64,000 nt of DNA from the NCBI RefSeq assembly GCF_036370855.1, contig NC_088098.1, positions 197,517,773-197,581,772 of the forward strand, in the 5' to 3' direction. Below, piece after piece: positions 53,117 to 64,000 of the stretch (positions within the stretch are counted from its first letter, which is position 1; the number at the start of each line of letters is the position of its first letter). Source of the DNA: Dromaius novaehollandiae. Its lineage: Eukaryota > Chordata > Aves > Casuariiformes > Dromaiidae. The position numbers and the translations under genes were made by a program. The notes under the pieces were generated by a model, which was given only the letters and a program-made list of their open reading frames with translations, had not been told where the DNA came from and made no database searches.

Positions 53117-56100
53117 CTTATGAGGAAGGGGAAAAAATATTTTAAAACAGGCATTATATCATGATTGCAAATTTGTTTTTCTTGGAGTTGTGAACATGGC
53201 CTACATTACTACTGATACTCATACTATTTTATACTCAAATGGATCCGCAACAGTGCGTCAGATTGCTAATGCACTTAGACTTGCTAAGGTAACTTGGATA
53301 TATATTATAAACAACTACATCCTAGAGCACAGTTGTCTATTACACCATTACACTGCTATGACAGCAGCACCCAAAGGTCCCACTGAAACTGAAGCCCTAT
53401 TACACAAGAAACAACTCTTCTCTCAAGCTAAATACACAATGCATAAGGAGGCTGGGAGGTAAAGGAGAAGGATAAGTAGCCTATGGCCCGCTCACTTCAC
53501 CTCACAGCAGATTAAAGGCAAAGCTGAAAACAAAGCTCCCAGATTTGGGCCCTACTGACTAGACTACCTTTTCCTATCTTCATAAGGTAGGTAGCATAGA
53601 CCACACCTTAAACGAGATAGACAATGCTCAAAAATCCTTGCCAAATTCTTGGTATTTGAAAAACACCCTTTACGACTTGAATCAAAAGACAAGACTGAAA
53701 ACAAAGCTTTGGAAAAAAAATGAATAAATAGGTGAGTGAATTTTGATACTGTAAATCCTCTCCTGCTTTTTCTACAAATGTAAACAAAGAGAACTTTCCT
53801 TTGGTTCAGCTATAAAACAAATCAGATGAACAAGATCTGTCTGCAGTTTCCAGCAACTTTAACATCAACTCATTTTACTTTTTTTGTGAATTTGTATCAG
53901 TTATGCATATCCATCTGGAATAAGAGTTGAAACTATTAGAGAATGCTAGAAAATTTTCAGTTACTAGTTAATAAGAAGTTAACAGCTTTCATTTTGTTCT
54001 CTCAAGAAAAAAAATCATACAAAACACACAACATGCAGAAGTTAAAATTTCAACAAATAATTTCATACCAGTTGCACATGAAAACCTACAAATAATGAAA
54101 ATGCTAAGAAAAAAGAGGACTGGTTCAAAAGCCAAAAAAACGGTATATTCTTAATAAGCTTTACTTAATATACATAGTTTCATCAGCTCTCAAGCAGAAT
54201 AGCCAAACAGTTAAAACAGGGCTTTAGTCATATTGGTACCCTGAAGTCAGTGCTCTATAGTATCTTTAAAGCACAGAAATAAAAACCCAACTGAATGTCT
54301 CATCAGATTTTCAAAGTTGCTCACACAGGCCTAGTATTTTCTATTTCCTCACTCGTAACTGAAGCTTTAGATCAAGAACTATTATTTCAAAGCATAAGGT
54401 GAAACCTTCTTCTGCAACATCTGGATCTGAGTTACACAGCTGAATATGGACAGTTTATCCTGATGTCAGTAAAATCTCCCATTATCTACATTACAATAAC
54501 TGCAGTTCTTCAACATGCAGCTGCCTGTGCAGAACTCACTGCCCTTGTAGTAAGTGTGCTGATGTAGAATACAAGTAACTAGTAGCACTGTTCACCTGAG
54601 CCTAATTTGTCTCTCATCCTAGGAAATAGAGGGTGAAGCAAATGCAACTATTCCTCCATTTCCTTGTTAACTCAGAATCCCAAGTAAGATTTTAGAAGAA
54701 TAAACCTGCTGTCCTTCTGGAAGTCTCATGAAGGAAGAAAGTTCTTAATAACCAAAGTTCTATTTGATAAGTTAATTTCAAGTACGTGTTTAAGATAACA
54801 GATAAGTATATTGTCTCCTATGGAATATATCATGGATGTCATTCATAATAAAGCTACATGTGATCTATAGTGTCAGGAGTTCAATAGGTGAAGGTAAAGT
54901 GTAAGTGAATTAACCTCCATGTAGCTGCTTCTAGATGAAGTGTTTAAATTATTCTGAAGCATGCAAGGAAGTTGGTTTGTGCTTTGAGTGATTAGAATGA
55001 GATGCATGAACTGTGTGATAAAAGACTGATAATATATTTGTTAATTTAGTTATAATCTGGCAGGTAATAGCTGGCATGTTAGAAGTGGCACTTGTGGTAG
55101 CCACTGAATTGTAGAAAGGCAAAAGACAAGTTTGTTCAAGTGACCCTGTCCCATTAAGGCAGTATAAAAAAGTCACAGTTCTTTTCTTAAAGAAATCCAA
55201 ACCCTAAAGCAGATAATTCAAATGAAAATTTTTAGGAATAAACTTTGAACAAAGTATACATTCCGTCTTATTCCTGTTGTCAGGGAAGAGAGCCATGAAA
55301 TAGCTCACTTCTAGAGGCCAAAGTCACACCAACAAGGTCTTGAAGAACTGTAGCTACAATGAGATAACAATTTTTTTTCTTGAAATTAACGTTACTTATA
55401 CACAAACAATTATTCTCAAAAATTAGATAAAAATGCGCCCCTTAAGGGCATAGATTTGGCACCTCTCCCTAAAGGACCTTAGGGTACATTTTGCTCACTG
55501 GACATCTGCATCTCTGCTTGTCAGCCCTTTAGATATGGAAGCCAAACAGAAGATAGGCACCTCCTGTAAAAGCATTTTTTGTTTTAATACTAGAGCAGAT
55601 CTCTTAGATGCTATCCACCCCCTCCCAACCCCTGCACTTAATTGACACTCTAAATCAAAAGAATTTCCAGCACAGCTTTGACTTACTAAAGCCTCTCTAT
55701 CTAAAACCTGTTCATAGTTACACATTGATTCTATTAAGGTCTGTTTTTCAGCAGTATGAGCATGTTCAGCCACAATTCCACGCAATTTTCTCTTAACCCG
55801 TTGTATTGAGACTTTCATTCTTTAATAAAACCAAGTCTCCAACAGGAGTTTCTGACTCAGATCTTCAAAGCATTTTTAGCACCTCAGCTCTCATTTAAAA
55901 CATCCCCCCATCTATGTATGTAAAACACCTTAACATTATCTAAATTTTATAGTGTTCTTTTTCTCCCTTTTCCATCACTTCGAGTGTCTTAATGCTCTTT
56001 ACCACATCCCACTCAAATCAAGCCTTTTTGGTTGCTATCACACAAAGAAGAGTAGGAATTAAGTGGGACTCAAGACTACGACTCAACTTTCCACAATGGA

Positions 56101-58043
56101 AGGGAGCTCTTCTTGTGCTTCAGGGAGAAGCCCGAGCCACTTGTTCAATCTTGCAATATAATGTTGGAATAGAATTAAGTGAAGACTGTAGTTGCTCTAC
56201 CTTTCATCTACTTAACACAGAGGATACAAGGACTGCTCCTGGGCTAAACCCAAACTATTATTACTACACGATATAGGAATTTGGACAGAGATGCAAAATT
56301 AGTGTATTGCTGGACTACCAAACTTATCTGGACATTTCTATTCCATAATCCCAAATCAAGCATTCTGGGCCAGGATTTTTGTGAACACTCATATTTTGTA
56401 AACACAAAGTGACAGGAATTACATTTAGTATTTTATATTCCTGGTTACCTCCTTCTGTAGCTGAGACCCTCAAGATAACCAAAAATACTCTTCATTTTAT
56501 CGGGTGCAATTCCCTTACTGCTAAAGAGGGATTGGGCACTGCTACCAAAGCCCAGTTTGAGGAATACAGTGAAATGACACCTAGATCATCTCTGCACACT
56601 GCCAACATAGGTAACAGACTTGCTATTTACTTTGGTTTGATATCTTATTAGTAGTGGGAAATTGATTCATACAGCTAGTTTTACAATTATAATAGTATTT
56701 TTAGCATGCTTAAAGATAAGTTATACAGTTTACAGAATTCCAAGCTGCTGAATTACAATGCTGTTAGTTATATGAAATATTAGGTACTTAATGTAGGCTC
56801 AGGAAAAAGAAGCTACAAGATAAAAATGTAAACGGTGCAAGTTTTTACTTGCTTCTGATATTAAAAACTAAACAAAAGGTTGATGCTTAGAATCTACATA
56901 CAGCAAAATCAGAGATGTTCTACCAAGAATTTACAAGGATGTTATGCATTTGTGTTATATAGCCACCTTACTGAACTATTTCCAGTTTATTATAAAAAAA
57001 ATTAAGATACTTTATAGGCCTAATTTGACAGAATAACCCAATGTCAACCAAGAAAGAAAAAGGCAACTAACAAGACACTGGTCCAATACAATGTACTAGG
57101 AACTTACACAATAAACACCAGCCACTTACTATGGTTATAATAATAGCTGTTAAATGAAACAAAAAATCCCAATCAACCAAACAAGAAAAGGTTTGCTTTT
57201 TTAAAAACACATGCTACCAAAAGCCCATCCCAGAAGACGGGATTCTCTAAACTGCCACTGAACAAAGACTGCAGGAAACCATATGCTAAAGACAAAAAAC
57301 CCACCAATCCCTGCGCCCCCCCTCCCCCCCGGCCAAAGCATCTGCCATTCAAAAAGTAATTAGAGATGCAATCTACAGAACTGACTAGAGATTTCAGAGC
57401 TGAGTTAAGGAGCAGCTACATCTGTATTTTCATCTTCTCACCAACAACTAAGTAAAACAAAAAAGTCAAGTGAATACTGAGGTCAATAGTTCCACTCCTA
57501 TAGAAATGTTTTCAAAATACTTAACACACGTGAATTATGAGTATGTACAAAAATAAAATACTTATAACTTGCTATTCAGAATATAAAGGATAAACAAATA
57601 AACAGCTCTAAGGAAAGCGTTGAAACTTGTAAAAAATAATTTTACCTCTACTTTTGAATACAGGACATCAAGTAACTGGTATATTTGTCACAAATTTTTA
57701 AATTTCAATAGCACTTTAACAGTATTCCTCATGCACGTAAAGGACTGCATTTGTGTGCCTTAAACTGTCTCTGATCCCAAACCCCTACTCCTACTAATTA
57801 GATAGGTACCATCAAGTGAAAAACATCAGTGTTCACTGGATGCTAAAACAAACAAAAAAACCCCCCACACCTCTAAAAACTTCCTGAAAATTCATATTTA
57901 GCAAGCAAATATTCTTTAATAGTTACATACACATGCAACTTTAAGCACACCTGTTTCAGCAGCTTTCTTAGACTGCATTTAGTAGTTTGATTATAGCACT
58001 TTTGCTTTAAGATAAACTTGAATTCAGGAAAAAAACAACCAAC
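53117..58043 (-). other. NUP58: NUP58 last intron
   Basis: This 4.9-kb phase-1 intron has a GTTGGT donor on the - strand at 58043. It is AT-rich with no supported exon or RNA gene. A short C-rich stretch occurs near 57315-57330. Confidence 0.85.
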
Positions 58044-58139
58044 CTGCACTTAGACTTCCTGATGGTTTACTTGTAGTTCCAAATCCAAATGATGATGCAC
58101 CTGTGGCACTACTTCCAAAGGCAGAGCTACTTCCAAATC
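58044..58139 (-). CDS. NUP58: NUP58 FG-repeat exon (penultimate)
   Basis: The exon is 96 bp and phase 1 at both ends. It lies between a ttactag acceptor and a GCAG|gttggt donor on the - strand. It encodes GFGSSSAFGSSATGASSFGF followed by GTTSKPSGSLSA, with four FG dipeptides spaced by Ser/Thr/Gly, the natively unfolded phenylalanine-glycine region that binds importins. It joins in frame to the terminal exon through a split Gly codon (SLSA-GFGSS), as in the human protein. There is no stop or frameshift. Confidence 0.95.
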
Positions 58140-60886
58140 CTAGTAAAATAACAGCAAGGACATACAACAACAAAAGAAGATGCTGCAATTAAAGACATAA
58201 GTTTTGAATATGTATTCTAAAAGCAAATAATTCTAAGCATTATTTGGTAAACAAGATATTCCTAAGGTTAATGCCTCAGGAGTATCTTATTCTCAATGGA
58301 GCACTACTTCCCATAAGAAAACAGCGACATGCAAACAGGAAAGCATTTGAGAGTCTTACACTATTCCTATCGAAACCCAAAACTTAGTAAAAGGAAGTGC
58401 TGTAAATGATCACAGGTAAGTGAAGTGTCTGAGGTTACAACATTATTGTTTGAGTGTTATTGAACTGGCAAATTAAATGATATACTACATAGGCCAACAC
58501 TAAAAATTCAGACAAAAGTGATATGATTTATTACAGAAAGCTACAATCTTCATCCACAACTAAAAAATTCTGTACACTTAAGGCAGAGTAAATGTTTTCT
58601 TGAGGTTAATTTTGGCTTTATTTTATTGGGGACCAGTTTCATCCTATTTAAGAGGCAAGGAAATAGGTTTGGAAATAGAATTTCGTGATATTTAACGGAA
58701 AAAAATTATCAAAAATGGCCTGCCATAACTGTATTACTGTAATAAAACTAATTCTGTTTGTTTTGTGGTCCAAAATACACATTTCAAAATAAAAAATTCA
58801 AATTTTATTAACATGAAATGACTTCAAAACACAGAAGTGAGCTGATATTTGCAGCTTGAGATGGAAGCCAGACAAAAGGAAAGGTAAGAAATATATTCTG
58901 TAATTTTGGCTATTTCAACAGGTAGCTACTGAAGTCAGAACAGTCTTTCTACTTGAGGAAATTATACCTCCATTTTAAACTTAACTGGCGCTTTTACCAT
59001 TCTTTTATTTCACATTTTAAAACCAGTAATAGTTGGACATATTGTCTGAATAAGCATTCCATAGTCTTCTGTATTTTTAAACCAAATAAGAGTTCTAAGT
59101 GTGTGTAATGGCAAGTACCAGTTGAATGCAAGACAGTTTAAGTGCAACACCATTTTTTTTGGTTCTATCTATCTTCAAATGAATTACTAATGGTCATGCA
59201 AGTATCTGTCAGCAAATATTTCATGAAGCATAGAATCTATATGCTACACATCTTAAGTGCAAAAGCCTATTACTGACAATTCACAAGAGATTTATTACAA
59301 AAACAAAACAAGTTTCCCCGTTAAAGTGCAGTTTTGAGAGTATATATTAGAAATTGCCATTAGGTTTTTTTCTTCCCCCTTCCATTAAATGATTTTTTCC
59401 TGACTGCCTGAAGTATACACTCTGCTCTTCTGTTTCCAAGAGCACCATTGCAGAATATTTTGCATGTATTCCTGCATTCTACTATTGCTTCCTTCAGATT
59501 GCCCTGATTTGTCAAGAGACCAGAATTTTACAAATAAATATAGAAGAAATGTAAGCAAAGTACCTTCCTAAGCAGAGAACTAGTAAAGAAAGAATGAAAG
59601 TTAGGCCTCTAAGACGTAGCCAGATGTCAATATTCATCTGTTCAAAAGAAAATGTTCTTGAATCTACAGAGGCAAGATATGCAAACACTTACAGACAACC
59701 TCTAGTCTATAAGCTCTTTGGTTGAAAAGCAGCTTTCCTTTATGTTTTTAAGGCACCTAAAACATTGTGGGAATGATCTGATAGTTTAGAAGTATTTATT
59801 TTTTTCTTGTTTTAGATGAAAACAGGCTTTCCTTTACTTCAAAAAGTTTACAGTCTGAGAAAGTACATTACTAGATTCAGAATAATGTCAAGATGATTGT
59901 GTCAAGGTAAAACTGATATAATCTTTTAGTATTATATACCACAGGAGATAAGTCATCTTAATAGCTAGTGATGTTTGTGAGCAAAATTTGGGAATCACTG
60001 TCAAAGTAATTGAAGAAACAAAATACAAGGATGGGGAGTGGGGCTGCAGAAAGGACAGGGTGTGACAAGAAAATTCAAGCATAATGCATTATGGTTGTGC
60101 TCAACAGATATACTCATTTTCTTTGCAGATCTCAAAAGCTTCAGAGAACACAAGCGTCTTCTGACTTGCTCTTAACATCGCATTCAAATGAAAAGGCCTA
60201 TATGAGTTTAATTTATATTTATTTATTAAGATCACTACCTATTCTTTCATGGTCACGTGCACTTTTGGTATACACCCTCCCCCTCCTTGCACTGTAAATC
60301 CACATTTTGATGATAAGGAAGCATTTTCCCTTTACTTTCCGATGTTGCACTGCTTTACAGCTTGAGAAAAGGATTACTTTTTTCCCTACCTCAACACTGA
60401 GGGACAGATAGACAGCTAGAGCAAATACGTTTCTGCAAGCAGGATCCCAGACCTATAGTCCTTTCCTAGCACTTTGTCTTATCTTAATCTAAAGAGAAAT
60501 GAGTTCCCATAGTTAACAGCTGTATACACAGGTAAAAAACTTCTATAGGTTAGACACTGCATGTTCCAGTGTCTCAGGTGCCTAATTTTCAAATACATAA
60601 CAAACGAATTCAGGTTTTAGTTACAAAAAGATGTACTTGATGCACTTGCCCTAGCTTTAGGGACACTCCTATGTGATTACTGCATCCTGTTCATCCCGGG
60701 TCTCCAGTATAACACTATCAAACTTAGTAACTCTCTCTGCAAGGCATGAAGAAGTTTGGAAAGTACATATTGTCAAACTGCAGGTCTATCACTGAAACAG
60801 ATCCTCTTAGAGAAGTTTAAGGTTTGCAAGAGATTCAGATGTGCGGTATAATAATTCAATGAAACATTAGAAAAGTTAAAGTGTAC
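58140..60886 (-). other. NUP58: NUP58 intron between FG exons
   Basis: A 2.7-kb AT-rich phase-1 intron bounded by a G|gtacac donor at 60886 and a ttactag acceptor. Nothing else is recognisable in it. Confidence 0.85.
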
Positions 60887-60985
60887 CTCCAAGGCTTGAA
60901 GAACCTAAGCCACTTGATTGCAAGCCAGTGCCAATACCTGAGCCGAATGGCGTTCCAAAACTAACTCCCAGAGATGGCTGTGGCC
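60887..60985 (-). CDS. NUP58: NUP58 FG-region exon (third from the end)
   Basis: The exon is 99 bp, phase 1 at both ends, and preceded on the - strand by a T-rich tract and accag acceptor. It encodes GPQPSLGVSFGTPFGSGIGT then GLQSSGLGSSSLG, containing two FG dipeptides and the GTGLQSSGLGS motif typical of vertebrate NUP58. It splices to 58139 through a split Gly codon (SLG-GFGSS). Upstream exons encoding the coiled-coil domain are not within the window. Confidence 0.94.
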
Positions 60986-63900
60986 CTGGTATAAAAAAAA
61001 TGAGAACAAACTTGCCTTACTCTTTCATAGTAAAAAGATCCTTTATTTATTTAATCAACTATTTGATCATGTGAACATCATTGCTTTCAACAAATCCCAT
61101 CAAGTTCAAACTTTACCTCCTTAAAATTCCTCCCTTAACAGTCTGCCTCTACATCCACCTGGTAATATATACGAAAACACTGACTATAATAAGGTGAAAC
61201 TAGCCAAAACTAGTAGCACAATAGCATTACATAGTATTAAAAGTTAACTGGTCTCATCTTAAATTTTCATGTATTAATCATAAATCAAAACCTTAACAGA
61301 ACTATAGGTAACAATATTTTGCCACCTGTATTAATGAAATCGGAAAAGGAATAACCTTCAAATTAAACACAAGAATTAACACTAAAGTAATTAAAATTAT
61401 GTTACCAAAAGTTATTTAATAAATAGGAACCTTCACAGCTACTCAAATATTGCATCCAAATTTAAACAGAACACTAAGTAGATAAAAAACAAGACAATGA
61501 CTTTATTTTATTAAATTTATTGTTCATTTTTAAGCAAGTCAATTACACAGTAACATGACAATTCAATTCTTTTCCACACAAGTGATAACTTAGTTCTGTT
61601 AAGCTTTGCTACATTACACCATTCAATAAGGTATACTAGTCAAACCACCTGTTTAAATAAACATTTACAAAAGGCACAATTCTGTGTACCTTAATGAGTT
61701 AGATACATTCAAAGTTTCAGATTCAGAAGTTTGTCCCATCATTAAAAAGACTGACAGTAGTTTTCCCTGCATATTCACACTAAGATGCAGGGCTGTCAAA
61801 AACCATTTTCAGTCTGCCAAGGTAAAAATTTACAGCCTTAGTTTCTTTTGAGGGATGAAAGAAAAAAAAAAACAAAAAAAAAAACCCCAGCTTGCTAGCC
61901 CATTACTAACATATTTTAAAATAATTAATGATAAATAATTAAAATATTTTGACAGTTTTCACAGTACAATCTTATATTCTTCTTTTTCAAGCACAGTTAT
62001 CAGTGCACTAGTTAAAAAGTTTAATCGTTAAAAATAAAATACAGTGCCAAACTCTTAATCCACAGACATTCCCATCCTTCCTTAAGACAGCCTTCTCTGA
62101 CTATCAGATACTTATGTATTACACCTACGAAAGCAATCATTTATTCAAATATAAAGCTCAAATGATTCCAGTCCTTTTCCCCAATCCATTATCACATTTC
62201 AGCTTATTTTCATTTGAAAATTCCTACAAAGTTTCCTGCAACTCATTTTTGTCTGAAGCTTCAAAGTGCAAATATTTTAAACTTTTAAAATTGATTCAAA
62301 ATGATTTTCCATTTAAAGTTTCAAAAATTGAATCAAGTGAAAGGCACTGTATACTGAATAGCAACATTTTTGCAAGGAACACAATAGTCTTATGTGATCC
62401 AAGCTGAATGACATCTGTATACTCAAAGTAGTGTTAAACTAAATTTTAAGGGCAACTAAAGTTGTTAGTTTTCAGTCTCTGCTTAGCAAGAAATAGTTGG
62501 AAAATCCAAGCTAATTTTTCAACTAAAAAAGTATATCAGATGTTTTAATTAGTTTTAGATTTATGTGAAAATTTGTAAACTTGTTTACATCCAGTTTAAA
62601 TACTGACACATCTACCTAGCAGCTCTTTAAAAATAAAAACATTGTTAATCAACAAAAAGAAACAAGAACCCCTACACAAGTCAGTTAGTCATCTAACAAA
62701 CTAAAAGGAACCCAATACATATCCAGTTCCTTCTTGGCTAAAAGGAGTGCACAGGTTCCCTACTTCAGTAGGAGGCACTGTTAGTGGAAGACCTTAAAAC
62801 AGAACAAAGACACTACGGTCCTCCAAACTTCTTCAAATGCAACGTGCTTTTTAGAGCCACTAAAAAAATCCTTTATTCTAAAAGACCTTGGGTTATATAA
62901 AACAGGATCTCATACCTTAGGGTAACAAGGTGATTTGTTGATTTTGTATCATAATGTTCTGAAGGCATCATCATTATTTATAATCCTTGTAAGTAAACAT
63001 ACATAATTTTCAATAGCAAAACACTAGTAATAAAGATTCTTCAATGCCAAAAGTACTAGCAAAAATTGGCACTTCTGGCTTTTATAGGTACAAGACAAAT
63101 TCCTTAAAACAAATATTTTATTGTTTTTAAACTTACTACATTTGCTCTGTAGAGCATTTCAGTTTAATGGATAGGACCTACTACCAAGAGTCTAGTTAGG
63201 TCAGCAAGATACCCCAGCAAAGCAACATTCTGCAATTTTTAAGTCACAACGGGTCCTAACTGAACAAATTTACCATCACAACTCAGATCTGATACTGACA
63301 AAGCAATACACTGATAAAGTTTAATGAAGGCAAAGATCACATTACACAATAAAAAAAATTAAGTGCTGTAAAGATTTCAGTATCACTTTCCATTACCACT
63401 TCAATCCCATTGAGTCAAAATAGAACAAAGCATGCTAGTATCTTCGTAATGCTTTGACTCACTCTGTACTTGGCCAGTTAAGGAGAGAGTAACTAATACA
63501 TAATTTTTTTTAAAAGGAAGAAAGGTTAGCTTGGAGAAAAGCATTTCTTTGGTTAAGACAGTTAAGTCTTACCAGAAAAACACTAGATCAGTTTCAGCCT
63601 TGTGCATTTACAGCTCTTGGTTTATTAGGCTTTAATTTCCCTTAAAATCTTTCACGTTGGTACCAATGGTAATAACGTAGGTAGACTAGCCACCCTCATT
63701 TTAACTTCCATGGTGTTAAAAGACTGCTCAGGGAAGGTGCAGGTGAGGCAGTGGTTAAAACTCTAGCTACCAGTGCACAAAAGCATGGCCACCACTGCTA
63801 CCAATAAAGCTGCGCTCACAGCAAAAAGTGCGAAGTTTAGGAGAAAAGCTGAGTGCAGACTTGAGCATTGTTTTAATAACTGTAGCTTCTGTTAAATGGC

Positions 63901-64000
63901 AAAGAAGTTGTGCTCCACTGTGCGAACTACAGTCCTGGTCTCCTGATTAACTACTCCAGGAGACCAGTGGAGCACACCTCTGCTCCCTTCCTTCCATATA
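60986..64000 (-). other. NUP58: NUP58 upstream intron (partial)
   Basis: From the accag acceptor at 60986 to the window edge I see no further splice-bounded coding exon, so this is intron. It is AT-rich. An interrupted inverted repeat occurs at 63910-63975. Confidence 0.65.
63910..63975. repeat. Interrupted inverted repeat (two nested stems)
   Basis: The outer arms gtgctccac (63910-63918) and gtggagcac (63967-63975) enclose the inner arms tggtctcctg (63936-63945) and caggagacca (63957-63966). All 19 pairs are perfect. The two right arms are contiguous, while the left arms are separated by 17 bases. This looks like a once-continuous 19-bp stem with a 17-base insertion in one arm, and an 11-base loop. 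Confidence 0.9.

Noticed and set aside
62114-62407. 97-codon open frame on the + strand in a NUP58 intron
   Set aside because: AT-rich chance frame with Phe/Ser/Lys bias, no domain and no promoter or splice context.

Overview
This is vertebrate nuclear DNA and almost certainly comes from a sauropsid, most likely a bird. I recognise three intron-containing genes: ATP8A2, SHISA2 and NUP58. All three have human counterparts at 13q12. I found no clear transposon: no CR1 3' end, no mammal-type SINE and no LTR. Low repeat density is typical of bird genomes. The species cannot be named from the sequence alone. Most of the window is intron, UTR or intergenic DNA, and most long open frames are chance frames.

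Left half, + strand: the 3' end of ATP8A2, a P4-ATPase phospholipid flippase. Positions 1-11693 are intron. A 92-bp exon at 11694-11785 and the terminal coding exon at 19878-19975 join in frame and encode the cytoplasmic C-terminal tail. A strong poly(A) signal at 28054 suggests a 3' UTR of about 8 kb, although an earlier AATAAA lies at 22294. The span from about 28.1 to 34.5 kb is intergenic and contains a small CpG-rich patch at 33.2-33.6 kb.

Middle, - strand: a complete two-exon SHISA2 (39550-39853 plus 37141-37694, 285 aa). It runs tail to tail with ATP8A2. It has a CpG-island promoter at about 39.0-40.5 kb and a probable poly(A) signal at 34583-34588. The promoter has a GC-box array, a perfect NRF1 palindrome and a TATA-like element. 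The leader holds two 25-codon upstream ORFs and a (GCC)7 tract.

Right end, - strand: the last three coding exons of NUP58, the FG-repeat nucleoporin of the central channel (60887-60985, 58044-58139, 52947-53116). The rest of the gene lies beyond the window. About 12 kb of AT-rich intergenic DNA separates it from SHISA2. As I recall the human order, NUP58 lies on the other side of ATP8A2, so a synteny breakpoint (or a misjoin) falls between about 40.5 and 52 kb.

The three genes do unrelated jobs: lipid asymmetry, control of Wnt/FGF receptor maturation, and nuclear transport. I did not find a previously undescribed system. The findings are local structural and regulatory observations.
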